Part shown: piece after piece, positions 1 through 12,091 of the stretch
Layout: each line of letters begins with the position of its first letter
Position numbering within the stretch: position 1 is the first letter of the stretch
DNA from: Cytophagales bacterium
GTDB lineage: Bacteria > Bacteroidota > Bacteroidia > Cytophagales > 172606-1
Assembly (NCBI GenBank): GCA_030446715.1
Contig: JAUJMU010000006.1
Span: forward strand, 352,501-416,500
Direction of reading: 5' to 3'
DNA length: 64,000 bases
Translations under genes and position numbers: made by a program
Notes under the pieces: generated by a model
The model's database searches: none
What the model saw: the letters and a program-made list of their open reading frames with translations, nothing else
What the model was told of the DNA's origin: nothing

Positions 1-2648
<2,648 letters not shown>

Positions 2649-2715
2649 GAAATTATTGAAAAGAACATTGAGTTCATATTCTTCTTTACCTGATCACCTT
2701 GTCAGGATTTAAACC

Positions 2716-2751
2716 AAAAGCCCGGCTGATATGTATCAGCCGGGCTTTTTT
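2716..2751 (+). terminator. Intrinsic terminator of the rRNA operon
   Basis: Strong hairpin (agcccggctgata / tatcagccgggct arms, 2719-2746) followed by a run of T. It lies about 70 nt after the predicted end of 23S, where a 5S gene would normally intervene. Confidence 0.9.
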
Positions 2752-2774
2752 GTTTGGTAACGAAATGCAGGATT

Positions 2775-3960
2775 TTATGCATGGGTATTTGGTGCACTTA
2801 CGAACGGCGGAGAAACTTTCTCATTCTGCATCCCTGCTACTTCCGAACCGCCTCTCTCCTCACATAGTCTTTTCATCAGATCCAGTGTATCTGCCACTTT
2901 TTCAGTGCAATCCACTATAAAGGCTCTTGGCGGTGAATTCTCCAGCGCCATAGTGATTGCTTCAGCTTCCGTTGGAAATATCCTTACCGGAGTATGGCTG
3001 GATTGTTTCCGGATGCCACGCATGAGCAATTGCAGAATTTCATCGGAGGCTCTCCCCCGCAAATCTTTGTCAAAGCGGATAATAACTTCATCAAAACAGC
3101 CGGCAGCCAGCCGGCCGATTTCTTCAATGTCTTCATCCCGCCTGTCTCCCACCCCGGTCACAATTCCAATTCATGGAGTTTCCTTTACATTCCGCAGGTA
3201 TTCACCAAGCGCCTGGAGCGCGGCCGGATTATGGGCATAATCTACAAGCAGTTGACGGCTTCCAACTTGGAAAAGATTCATCCGGCCAGGTGTAAGCTAA
3301 GCAGAGGGGACAAAACCAAACAAGCCTTTCCGGATATCTGTGGCATCAATTCCGGTTACCCAAGCCGCTAAAACGCCTGCCAATACATTTGCAACCATAT
3401 AAGGAGCCGTACCTCCGAAGGCGGCAGGTATTTCATTAACAGGAGCAATTTCTATGCGTTTGTCCGAATCAAAAATCACGACCACACCTGATTCAACCAC
3501 CGCGATCAGACCACCACTGACACTATGGGCCATGATGTGCGGATTCTGGTTGTCCAAGCTGAAAAAAGCGACCTTTGACTTTATCCTCTCGTGCATGGCA
3601 TACACCAGCGGATCGTCCGCATTCGGGATCGCGTAGCCGTTTGGTTTCACCGTTTCCGGAATGACAGCTTTCACCTTGGCCATTTTTTCGACCGTATCGA
3701 CCCCGCCGAGCCCCAGATGATCGGCGGCTACATTCGTAACGATGCCGGCGTCACACTGGTCGAAGCCAAGTCCGGACCGGAACAATCCACCCCGGGCACA
3801 CTCCAGCACTGCAAAGTCAACATCAGGTTTTTCCAGGATAATTCCCGTACTGATCGGGCCAGTGTTGTCGCCGGGCTCGATCAGTTCGCCATTTTTATAA
3901 ATGCCGTTGAATGTGCAGGGCAATATGCTCGATGACGTGGCCCATCCAGGTATTGGTGAG
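2775..3960 (-). pseudogene. cphA: Cyanophycin synthetase remnant (internal deletion plus frameshift)
   Basis: CphA polymerises Asp and Arg into the storage polymer cyanophycin; normal enzymes have about 870 residues, with an ATP-grasp half followed by a Mur-ligase-like half. Three pieces are visible. An N-terminal scrap (LTNTWMGHVIEHIALHIQ, about 3912-3960) matches the conserved TWxGHVxEHIAL segment. It is joined directly to the Mur-ligase half (3297-3911), which has lost its P-loop but keeps the GIYKNGELIEPGDNTGP, LECARGGL and VTNVAADHLG motifs. A third piece (2775-3161, GVGDRRDEDIEEIG onward) is in another frame, reached through one or more indels between 3161 and 3297. Most of the ATP-grasp region, around 400 residues, is missing, so it cannot encode an active synthetase. 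It is last in the operon cyanophycinase - isoaspartyl peptidase - cphA. Confidence 0.85.
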
Positions 3961-4551
3961 GGGTGGAAGCCGCCGAGGCAAGGTTACCATGGACATCCAG
4001 CGCAACGGCGCCCACCGTGCCAAATGAAGCCTCGGACGGGGAAGGGTTGCCTTCCGTATGCTCACCCGGATTTCGTTTTTTCATCCATTCTCCGTGACGC
4101 TCCGTAGTAAAAAAGTATTCATTGCTTACGAGCTCAAAATTCCTTTCACGGGCAAACGCCTCGGCTCCCTGACCGTTCAGAAACACAAAGTCAGTATGAT
4201 CGATCCATTACGGCCCTGGCCAGGCAAACCGGATTCCGGACCGTGGTAAGGCCGGTAACGGCTCCGGTTTTCAGGGTTTTGCCATCCATAATCGAAGCTT
4301 CCAGTTCGTGCTTTTCGTCAAAATTCAGCACGGAGCCACCCACGGCCGGCATTGAAAAGCGGATTGTTTTCCATGCTCCGGACGGCCACCTGCACAGCAT
4401 CCAGGGCAAAGCCTCCATTACCCAGTATCATCCGGCCGGCTTCAGGTGCCTCCTCCAGTCCCCGCTGAATCATCATTTCTTTGGCGGGCGACAACTCTCC
4501 GGGTTTAACCGCTCCGGCACCGCCGTGTACCACTATGACAAATTCGTTCAT
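3961..4551 (-). pseudogene. Isoaspartyl peptidase / plant-type L-asparaginase, truncated and frameshifted
   Basis: An Ntn-hydrolase that cleaves beta-Asp-Arg dipeptides released from cyanophycin. It begins MNEFVIVVHGGAGAV (4551), the family's N-terminal signature. Two frameshifts follow, one at a GGG run near 4350 and one near 4190. The sequence then resumes as FLNGQGAEAFARERNFELVS and reaches the autoprocessing site FGTVGAVALD, whose Thr is the catalytic nucleophile, and GNLASAAST. At about 3961 the gene stops matching the family and runs straight into cyanophycin synthetase sequence. The last third, including substrate-binding residues, is deleted. Starts 124 bp after the cyanophycinase stop. 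Confidence 0.85.
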
Positions 4552-4674
4552 ATTTCTGGAGTATTGGGTAAGTAGCCGTTGGCTGTATTGACAAGAAAGG
4601 TAATGGCTACATTGTTAAATTGTTGTCAGGCTCTATACGGTCATTTCCCGGGCCTCCGACAATTCAGCTAGCCA

Positions 4675-5302
4675 CTATTTATGCTGCTGGGACTGGACGG
4701 AAAGGGTATACCGGTCTCCCCGGCCCAGCATATGAATCTTCAGATCCCGGACAGTCACCGGTACGCCGGGGTCAATTTCTGCGATGTTGGTACGGCTCAT
4801 GCCTTTGCCGTCCACCACCACAATCAGATCACTTCCCAGCACTTCTATCTCCTGCCCTTCCGTGAAAAAGATGGCCGAATCCTCCTCCAAACCGATGCCG
4901 ATGCACTCCAGATTGGTGGCTATGGCCTGCGTCATCCGGGAGATCCGGCCCCAGCTGATAAAATGCGTATCAATGACCACGCCGCGCATAAATTCCAGAC
5001 CAGTGGTAATAAAAACGTCACCTTTCCGGAAACCGCCATCACTTTCACCGGTATAAATCATGGGCGTGGAAAGGGCCGCGGCTACGGCGCTGGTACCGGC
5101 AATGATTGTGTTCTCGTTCGTGTACCGCTTTTTCAGTCTTTCCATCAGCGGCGTGCCTCCCAGAAAGGAAGTCAGCCGCAGTTGGTCACCGCCCATAAAC
5201 ATAAAACCAGAAGCATCTTCCATCATTTCCAGATACTTCTGGTTATTGGTTTTTTGCCATATACGTTCTGGTTGCCGCGGGAAGTAGTTGATAAAAATTC
5301 AG
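4675..5302 (-). pseudogene. cphB: Cyanophycinase, N-terminally truncated
   Basis: A serine exopeptidase (S51 family) that degrades cyanophycin to beta-Asp-Arg. Recognisable blocks are GFMFMGGDQLRL, the nucleophile region GTSAVAAALSTPMIYTGES (the family usually has GTSAGAA, so one Gly is replaced by Val), RGVVIDTHFISWGRISR, ECIGIGLEEDSAIFF and VTVRDLKIHML. The frame is open only back to an in-frame TGA near 5303 and has no plausible start; the first 70-100 residues expected for a roughly 270-residue enzyme are absent. Methionine 5226 lies inside the domain, so it is not the native start. A 264-aa ORF on the opposite strand (4681-5475) is its antisense shadow. Confidence 0.8.
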
Positions 5303-5839
5303 GAAAGAATGCGGCATTCATTCTTTCATTGATGAAAGCACTTTACGTAAACAAGGCCATCCGGGATTGGGTGGCACAAGTCAACGCTTCCATACGGGGC
5401 TTGAACCCGGCAGGATCGGATCATGGCACCGTTGATAAAATGTTTTCACTGACGTTGTCCTTCAGACCCGCCTGACCGGAGGCGATTTACAAAATGTGAC
5501 CCGACAGGGCAACCAGAATCCCTGAATTCAGGCAAGGCACCGGAACAACTGATACAGAAATGAAAAGAAATACTCCTTTTCAGGAAACAAACTACCCTTC
5601 TTTTCCGGAAAACGGCAGTGAACTGGATGAAATACAGTGCAGATATACTTCTTAAACAGGTGTAGCCCCTTTCAGAAAATTAGGTTTAAGGCAATCCGAC
5701 GGGGTACCATGTAAGAAAGAAAAGATAATATACAGAAAAATAAAGATCAGCGGTTACCTGACGCACCGGCAGAGTATACAGGTTAGACACGCATGTAAGA
5801 TTTCAAACAATTCGCAAACAATTTAACGCAACATTCAAT
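5303..5839. other. Non-coding stretch upstream of two divergent units
   Basis: No ORF with family features on either strand. It probably holds the decayed 5' end and promoter of the cyanophycin operon on the minus strand, and the promoter of the 5840 gene. No clear repeat or RNA structure was seen. Confidence 0.5.
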
Positions 5840-6154
5840 ATGAGCACTCAGCCTGTAAAACAACTCAAGTCGATCCGCAGCCAGATTGTAGATCTTTCCA
5901 TTACCGAGCAGGAAGCCGTGCAACTGGAGCATCTTCTTCAGCAGTCCATCAGCATCCTGAGCAACTTCGATAATGAAAAGCATGACTTTTTCCAGAACCG
6001 CAAGAAGGTAGCTCTGGAAGGATTGGAAAGTGAACTGAACCGTTACAAGGAAGGATACTGGGGTCAGCAGGAAAAGGTAGAAAAGATTACCCGTTTCAAT
6101 CTCGCCCGCCAGCAGGCTAACCTGCTCCTGGGCACCGTACTGACTTCCTGTTAA
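5840..6154 (+). CDS. Hypothetical small helical protein (104 aa)
   Basis: Not recognised. It begins MSTQPVKQLKSIRSQIVDL and is rich in Glu, Gln, Lys and Leu, with heptad-like spacing over residues 10-90, so it is probably an alpha-helical or coiled-coil cytosolic protein. No signal peptide or membrane segment. It stands alone: the cyanophycin remnant is transcribed away from it, and the next 430 bp appear non-coding. Codon use resembles that of its neighbours, and the start follows an AT-rich leader typical of Bacteroidota genes. Probably real, function unknown. Confidence 0.6.
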   Translation: MSTQPVKQLKSIRSQIVDLSITEQEAVQLEHLLQQSISILSNFDNEKHDFFQNRKKVALEGLESELNRYKEGYWGQQEKVEKITRFNLARQQANLLLGTVLTSC

Positions 6155-6584
6155 TCATATCAAAGGCCGGTCCGCTGTCTCCTGCACCGGGAAATGTCCC
6201 GGACAGCCTCCAAAGTTTGTCTAAAGCTCCCTCACCGGAGCTTTATTGCTTTCGGCCAGAAGCAGAAAACTTTATCAGACAGGACTTTTTGAAAGGTGGC
6301 CAGCCAGACCTTGGCCAGCCCCCGCAAACCGCAGGTTGTATAAAAACCGCAGGTTGGGCTCACAGCCTGCTTTTCCACGGGGTGGAGAAAGCCCCTTCAG
6401 AACTGAACAATTTCTGCTCAATCTACAATTACCGCTCAGCATCAAGCCTTGGAGGGTACCAGACGGGTGTTGTTAATCCGGCGGTTCTGAGTTACCAGCA
6501 ATTTTCGCCCATTAAAAATCTGCCAATCAACCGCTTGTCTGAAAATTCACACGCAAACTTGACAATGGAATATTGCGCAGCCTG
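6155..6584. other. Intergenic region, no supported gene
   Basis: A 123-aa plus-strand ORF (6217-6588) covers it, but its composition (scattered Cys, Pro and aromatic residues, no domain logic) looks random, and its tail overlaps the end of the minus-strand gene. Short tandem-like motifs occur around 6330-6370 (repeated gcaggttg and aaaaccgcagg). Otherwise nothing was seen. Confidence 0.45.
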
Positions 6585-7355
6585 CTAGCTTTTCTTAGCC
6601 GGGCCGGCAAACACAATGCCTTCTCCGGTCCACGTGGTGATTTTAGACGAAGCATCCCAAAGATCAAAGGTTACCTCGTAGATATTGCCATCCCGGACCA
6701 CAAAGGCACCGGAACACATACTGTGTCCTACTTTTAGTTGTCCTTCCTCTGCCCGCAGGAAATAAGTGATTGTGAGACCTGTCTGGGTATTGCTTAGGGT
6801 TGTCCGGATCAAAACCTGCGACTGGCTTTGTAAAGCCGCATCGAACAAAACATAAACCTCCGGCCCACAACCGTACTCACTCCAGGTACTGCCGGTCTGC
6901 TTCGGGGGACTCAGCCACTGCGGAGCCTCCGTTTCCACCTCCGCCACTACTGTCCACTCAACATGTTCCCACCCGCCGGTTACGGGGTCCTGCCGTTTGA
7001 GGGCTTCGGCAAAATTGGGGAGGTTTTCAATGACCAGGCGGTATTTTATTCCGGCCTGTAATGCTCTGACCGGCTACAGAATGGCCTGTGTGAGGTAAAG
7101 CCGGCCTTTGAGTATCTCCTGTACCTGCAAGGGTACGGTATGATCTTTGGCCCGCAGATATACCTTGTGTTGCTGATTCAACCCGGCTATGATTTTCTGA
7201 CTGCTACTGTAGCCTTCTATCATCAGCGTGGGTGTCTTGCTGATTGTTTTGCCAACGGGCCAGAACTCAAGCCCCGACATGCCACATTTTGCACAAGAAC
7301 GGGTGGTCAGGAGAATAAGCGGTATCAGTAATAATAGCTTTTTCATTTTGTTCAT
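6585..7355 (-). pseudogene. Hypothetical exported protein interrupted by an in-frame amber codon
   Basis: The reading frame runs from MNKMKKLLLLIPLILL (signal peptide) through GKTISKTPTLMIEGY, EILKGRLYLTQAIL, a TAG at 7074-7076, then PVRALQAGIKYRLVIENLPN and onward to the stop at 6585, with no frame change. Both halves read as one beta-rich exported protein of about 255 residues. The TAG replaces what would readily be AAG (Lys) by one base change. GTG 6947 could start a 120-residue C-terminal piece, but conservation-like sequence continues upstream of it. Two Cys sit near the signal peptide end (SCAKC), so lipidation is possible though no clean lipobox is seen. Function unknown. It is either a nonsense mutation or a base-call error. 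Confidence 0.6.
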
Positions 7356-7520
7356 GGTCTCAGACAAATCAATTGCCGGTAAGGATAAAAGTTTCAGGAC
7401 TGTGAAGTAATACAGAAGGCGACATAACCTGTCGGTGACCCAGATGCAAGGGATACCATCGCTTGGAGCGATAGTATCCCTCCATTTCCCGGAAGTTGTG
7501 ACGCTCTCTGCAAGATTCTC

Positions 7521-9650
7521 CTATGGCAAGGCGAACGCAACGTAACTGTCGCCTTTGGGTGCGTTGAGTTTGGTGCCGCCGCAAGCCACCACTACGTACT
7601 GCTTCCCGTTAACCTGGTAGGTGGCCGGCGTGGCAAAGGCTGCCGCCGGAAGCTGCGTCTGCCAGAGTAATTTGCCCGTCTTTTTATCATATACCCGGAA
7701 CCTGCCGTCTTTGGTACCGGCGATAAAAAGCAAGCCGCTGGCCGTAACCACTGGTCCGCCGTAGCTTTCTGCGCCAGTCTGTGGGACTCCCTGCGCCGTC
7801 AGCTCAGGGTACTCGCCGAATACGGTTTTCCAGACGTATTCGCCCGTGTTGAGGTTGATGGCGTTCAGCGTCCCCCACGGCGGACTGATGGCCGGCAGGC
7901 CGTCGTCATCCAGAAATTTAGTGTAACCTGAAATCCGGTAAGGCGATACAGGTTTTTTATAAACCACTTTATTTCCCGCTGCCTGCCCCATACCGGCTTC
8001 TTCCTTTTCATCCCCAAACAAAAACCCGACAAGGGCCTGCCGCTCCTCGGCCGGGATGGCCGAAAACGCCGGCATCATTCCCTTGCCGCCCGCAATCACG
8101 GAATGCACGTATTCACGGTTACGGCGGCTGCCAATGTCTACAAGGGAAGGAAAACCACTGGCAGCATTCCCTTTACGGTCGGGGCCGTGGCAGGGCGTAC
8201 AACTGGTCTGGTAAAGACGGTGGCCGGTGCTGAGGCTGGCCAGCTGGGTTTCGGAACCGGCCTTTTTCAGTGCGATCCGCCAGGCCATCTCATTGCTGTT
8301 AACGTATAGAATACCATCCGGATCAACCGCGGCCCCACCCCACTCAGCGCCACCATCAAGCCCCGGGAAAACAATTGAACCGGCTTCGCTGAGTGGAGTA
8401 AAAGGCCCTTCCGACCGACTATTCCGGAAGGTGGCAATAAGTTCTTCCCGGTTGCCTGCGTACGGACTGATTTCGGCTTCAGTCAGGGTCTGGCGGGTAT
8501 AGGGAGCCGGCTTTTCGGGAATGGGTTGGGTAGGCCATGCTTTTTCGCCGGGTATGTCGGAGGCCGGCACCGGCACCTCGCGTACCGGAAAAAGCGGCGT
8601 GCCAGTCAGGCGATCAAAGACGAAGACATACCCGTGCTTGGTCACCTGGGCAACGGCATCAATCCGTTTGCCGTTGCGGGTAACGGTCAGCAGATTAGGC
8701 GGGGCAGGCGGGTCGCGGTCCAGTATGTCGTGGTGCACCAGCTGAAAATGCCAGAGCCGCCGGCCGGTGCGGGCATCGAGGGCCAGCAGGCAGTTGGCAA
8801 AAAGGTTTTCCCCTTCCCGGTTGCCGCCGTAAAAATCAAATGCGGCCGAACCCGTGGGCACGTATACGATCCCCCGCTTGCGGTCAATGGCCATGCCGGC
8901 CCAGTTATTGGCACCGCCTGCGTCGGTATTTTTGTAAGTTTCTTTCGGCCATGTTTCGTACCCGTACTCGCCGGGGGGCGGAATGGTCCGGAATACCCAT
9001 GCCAGCTTACCGGTGCGGATGTCGAAAGCCTGAATATTTCCAAGCGCCGCATCAGCGCCTTCAGAGAGGCGCAGGGGCATGATGATCAGGTCTTCAAATA
9101 CGGTACCCGGCGTATTGGAAATAACAAATTTATCCTTTGCGGTTTCGCCGAGACCGGTCTTCAGGCTGATCCGGCCGTTCTCACCAAAAGCAGTAACCGG
9201 TGCGCCGGTAAGGGCATTGAGGGCGTAGAGCCACGGCCCGTTGGTAAACAGGATGCGCTTGTCTGATCCCTTTTCCCAGTAAGTCAGGCCCCGGCTGGAG
9301 CTCAGCCTCCCGGCATTGGTGGTGTCGCGGCGACGCCAGATTTCTTTGCCCGTGACGGCATCTACGGCAAATGGTTGCGTGGCCGCGGTCATGCCGTAGA
9401 GAGTGCCGTTTACAATGATCGGGTTGCACTGGATCTGCCCGGAATCGCGGGTGTGGTACTCCCATGCAACTTTCAGTTTGTTCACGTTGGCGGCTGTGAT
9501 CTGCCGCAGCGGAGAGTAGTGATTGCGGTCAGGGCCGCCAAGGTATTCCGGCCAGCCATTGTCGCCGGGTGGCAACGGCGTTGGCAGGGTCAGACCGGCA
9601 AGTCCGATTGCCAGGGCCAGGCAAACGGCGGGAATCAGGTTACGCTTCAT
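7521..9650 (-). CDS. PQQ-dependent (quinoprotein) dehydrogenase with an inserted cytochrome c domain
   Basis: A periplasmic quinoprotein of the glucose/alcohol dehydrogenase superfamily, oxidising a sugar or alcohol and passing electrons to the respiratory chain. The chosen start MKRNLIPAVCLALAIGLAGL (9650) gives a signal peptide; an upstream ATG at 9683 would add 11 residues and spoil it. Of about 709 residues, the first 450 form propeller blades (WPEYLGGPDRNHYSPL, CNPIIVNGTLYGMTA, AFDIRTGKLAWVF, GGANNWAGMAIDRKRGIVYVP is part of this stretch). A class I cytochrome c with heme motif CTPCH at residues 484-488 and a distal Met in GGKGMMPAF follows. The last blades end the protein (GTLNAINLNTGEYVWK, YDKKTGKLLWQTQLP, VACGG). 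The layout resembles soluble Bacteroidota and proteobacterial GDH-like enzymes. Substrate not determinable. Confidence 0.92.
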   Translation of the reverse strand: MKRNLIPAVCLALAIGLAGLTLPTPLPPGDNGWPEYLGGPDRNHYSPLRQITAANVNKLKVAWEYHTRDSGQIQCNPIIVNGTLYGMTAATQPFAVDAVTGKEIWRRRDTTNAGRLSSSRGLTYWEKGSDKRILFTNGPWLYALNALTGAPVTAFGENGRISLKTGLGETAKDKFVISNTPGTVFEDLIIMPLRLSEGADAALGNIQAFDIRTGKLAWVFRTIPPPGEYGYETWPKETYKNTDAGGANNWAGMAIDRKRGIVYVPTGSAAFDFYGGNREGENLFANCLLALDARTGRRLWHFQLVHHDILDRDPPAPPNLLTVTRNGKRIDAVAQVTKHGYVFVFDRLTGTPLFPVREVPVPASDIPGEKAWPTQPIPEKPAPYTRQTLTEAEISPYAGNREELIATFRNSRSEGPFTPLSEAGSIVFPGLDGGAEWGGAAVDPDGILYVNSNEMAWRIALKKAGSETQLASLSTGHRLYQTSCTPCHGPDRKGNAASGFPSLVDIGSRRNREYVHSVIAGGKGMMPAFSAIPAEERQALVGFLFGDEKEEAGMGQAAGNKVVYKKPVSPYRISGYTKFLDDDGLPAISPPWGTLNAINLNTGEYVWKTVFGEYPELTAQGVPQTGAESYGGPVVTASGLLFIAGTKDGRFRVYDKKTGKLLWQTQLPAAAFATPATYQVNGKQYVVVACGGTKLNAPKGDSYVAFALP

Positions 9651-9759
9651 GCTGTATTTTGCGCTGATGATCAGGAGAAGCAACTCACTTATACGACTCC
9701 TTTAAGTTAACGCAAAAAAATTCACGCCTAAAAGCGGCCGCAATACCGGGGTCAAAAAA

Positions 9760-10383
9760 TCAGTCCTGAAGATGCACGAGGTATTCAGTCAGTTTCTTCC
9801 ACTGCATCCGCTGGAAAAACGCCCAGCCGCCTTCTGCCACCAGCGTATTGATTACGCTCCGGTTACCGGCCTCCGTACCCTGGTTGTTGATTCTCTCGTT
9901 GCGGCCGATCTCCCATGCGCTGACCGTGTTGCCGTCCAGCCGGACGCGAAACGTACTGGTGGCTTCACTGGAAAAGAAATGCTCGGTCTCACCCCGGGCG
10001 GCTCCTTCGCGGCTTTTGGGGTTGTAGCTTGGCTGCACCACCACTTCGGCTTCCTTTTCACCGGAATGGACCGCAGTGATCCTTACCCAGTTTTCGGGCA
10101 GCGGTCCGGGCAGGTCAATAAAAATAAAATCACCGGGCTCCGGCAGGCAGGCCGGCTTCGGTTGCCCCTGGTGGTCGTGCAGGACAAAGGCAGAAGTGAT
10201 GCCGGGCAGGTCCGACCAGGCGTTTATATCAAGTAGCTTCTGTTTTGAGCGGGCAAAGGCTTCATTCGCCGCCGCCGGATCAGGATAGGTATTTTCGCTG
10301 GAATACTGCTTGTCTTTGGTTTCTTCCCCTTTGATCACTTCCCCTTCCTTCTTCACCGCTTTGATTATGTCATCAGGTTGCAT
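9760..10383 (-). CDS. Hypothetical protein (207 aa)
   Basis: Not recognised. It starts MQPDDIIKAVKKEGEVIKG and has no signal peptide or membrane segment. The centre (residues 75-110, PEPGDFIFIDLPGP to NWVRITAV) looks like a small beta domain. The C-terminal 60 residues contain many aromatic and basic residues (WEIGRNERINNQGTEAGNR, WAFFQRMQWKKL). It is upstream of the PQQ dehydrogenase in the same orientation, with about 110 bp between them, so co-transcription is possible but unproven. Codon use fits the neighbours. Confidence 0.65.
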   Translation of the reverse strand: MQPDDIIKAVKKEGEVIKGEETKDKQYSSENTYPDPAAANEAFARSKQKLLDINAWSDLPGITSAFVLHDHQGQPKPACLPEPGDFIFIDLPGPLPENWVRITAVHSGEKEAEVVVQPSYNPKSREGAARGETEHFFSSEATSTFRVRLDGNTVSAWEIGRNERINNQGTEAGNRSVINTLVAEGGWAFFQRMQWKKLTEYLVHLQD

Positions 10384-10718
10384 AGTTGCTGGCTGGTATG
10401 TGTTAGTGTTCGTTTACTGCATTTAACGATCTGAAGTTGTAGAGAAAGGGGTTTAGTTACGGCGTCCATTCCGGAGCAAGCTTCCCCCTCCGGACGAACC
10501 CTTAGCTGAGTTTCCTCTGAGCATCACGCGAATCAGTATCTCCCGGTAAAACGTCGCCGGTTTCTGATAACTTGCCCGGTTAAATACAGGCATTATCCGT
10601 AAAAATACTGAATTTAAAAACTTTATACCCGTTTTTGTCCACCCGGCCGGTTTTTGACCGTAACCAAGGAAAACCACTATTTTAAAAAAGTTTTTTAACC
10701 AAACAAAAGATCCATGTT
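10384..10718. other. Divergent intergenic region (335 bp)
   Basis: Separates the minus-strand 207-aa gene from the plus-strand membrane protein and should carry both promoters. The part just before 10719 is A/T-rich (attttaaaaaagttttttaa). A 74-aa minus-strand ORF here has no protein-like features. Confidence 0.5.
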
Positions 10719-11750
10719 ATGGCTACCATCATACCAGACAATAATGAATACAACAGAAGCACACCTGCTGCATCCGCTCAGGCAACCGCAGGTGTGATTA
10801 CCAAACGAATATCGTGGGGTGCAGTATTTGCCGGAGCCCTGGTGGCCCTCGTCGTACAGATTTCCCTCAGCTTACTCGGGCTGGGCATCGGAATGGGTAC
10901 AGTAGACCCGATGGAAGAAGCCAATCCGCTGAGGGGCCTGGGAACCGGAGCCATCATCTGGTGGGCCATCTCCATGCTGCTGGCCCTGTTTGCGGGCGGA
11001 TACGTAGCCGGACACCTTGCCGGCGTACCCCGCAAGCTGGACAGTTCACTGCATGGCGTACTGACCTGGTGCCTTTTTACCATGGTATCGCTTTATCTGC
11101 TGACTACCGCCGTCGGCCGGATCATGAGCGGCGTGGGTAACGTACTGGGCACTACTGCCTCACTGGTCGGTCAGGGTATTTCGGCTGTGGCTCCGGAAGC
11201 GGCTCAGGCCATCCGGCAACAGGCCGAGGCCAGTGGCATTGATCTCAGTGACCTCAAGCGGGAAGGCCGGCAACTGCTTGCCCAGACGGGCAAGGAAGAT
11301 CTGCAGCCGGGAAACCTTGAGCAGAGAGCCCAGCGTACCGGTGAGTACGTGGAAGGCGCTTCCGGCAACGCAGCCCAGAACCCGCAGGCGGCTGATCAGA
11401 CGATGGATCAGGTGATTGACCGCCTGTTCAGTGAAGGCAAGGATGTAGTCAGTGAAGTAGACCGCGATGCCGCCATCAATGTGGTAGCGGCCCGCACCGG
11501 CAAGAGCCGGGCTGAATCAGCCCGCATTGTGGACAACTGGATCAACACGTACCAGAATACCAGAGCAAAGGTGGGTCAGACGGCGCAGGAAGCCAAACAA
11601 AAGGCGCTTCAGGCAAGTGACAAAGCGGCAGAAGCTACTTCCAAAGCCGGCATTTACGGTTTTATCGGATTGTTGCTGGCCGGTGCGGCGGCATTTTTTG
11701 GCGCACGTTTGGCTACTCCCCACAACCTGATGGTCGGGGGAGCGGTTTAG
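10719..11750 (+). CDS. Conserved integral membrane protein with a long amphipathic insert (343 aa)
   Basis: After a polar N-terminus, TM helices are visible at about residues 33-58 (WGAVFAGALVALVVQISLSL), 78-100 (IIWWAISMLLALFAGGYVAG) and 110-130. A long Ala/Gln/Glu-rich hydrophilic region (150-300) follows, then a last helix (310-332, GFIGLLLAGAAAFFGARLA). The Gly-rich GxxxG-like first helices and the GGYVAGHLAG motif resemble small YrzE/DUF-type membrane proteins found beside general stress genes; that link is from memory and weak. The insert has repeated KAxxA patterns like LEA or coiled-coil sequences. It stands alone and is followed by its own terminator. Confidence 0.75.
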   Translation: MATIIPDNNEYNRSTPAASAQATAGVITKRISWGAVFAGALVALVVQISLSLLGLGIGMGTVDPMEEANPLRGLGTGAIIWWAISMLLALFAGGYVAGHLAGVPRKLDSSLHGVLTWCLFTMVSLYLLTTAVGRIMSGVGNVLGTTASLVGQGISAVAPEAAQAIRQQAEASGIDLSDLKREGRQLLAQTGKEDLQPGNLEQRAQRTGEYVEGASGNAAQNPQAADQTMDQVIDRLFSEGKDVVSEVDRDAAINVVAARTGKSRAESARIVDNWINTYQNTRAKVGQTAQEAKQKALQASDKAAEATSKAGIYGFIGLLLAGAAAFFGARLATPHNLMVGGAV

Positions 11751-11792
11751 ATCATAAGTTTTTATATATCCGGATTAAAATCACGGAGCAGC

Positions 11793-11842
11793 AGGCAGGC
11801 ACAAGTGCATTCACAAAGAGGTACTTGTCCCTGCCTTTTTTG
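11793..11842 (+). terminator. Intrinsic terminator after the 343-aa membrane protein
   Basis: Imperfect hairpin with arms aggcaggcacaagt and acttgtccctgcct, then TTTTTT. Confidence 0.7.
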
Positions 11843-12091
11843 CAGATACCTGCCGGTCAGGTCAGATCGTATTCAACTCCGGGAGTTGCGTTTTATTTTT
11901 CAGGTTCTGAACGTGCCTGAGAATTGTTCACTTTTCTGGAATAACGCTGGTCTGGGTTTCATCTTTATTTTTTGCCGGCAAAACCGGCCAATCAGCGCGC
12001 TGGCCCACTTACCTGCACACCTGTGTTTTTCTCAGAAAACTAATTGCGGTATATTCCGTCCTGTAACCTGTTGCAACCAAAATATAGCACC

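Noticed and set aside
4681-5475. 264-aa plus-strand ORF
   Set aside because: Antisense of the cyanophycinase remnant; no protein features, while the minus strand carries family motifs.
6217-6588. 123-aa plus-strand ORF in a spacer
   Set aside because: Random composition, no start context, and the tail overlaps the opposite-strand gene end.
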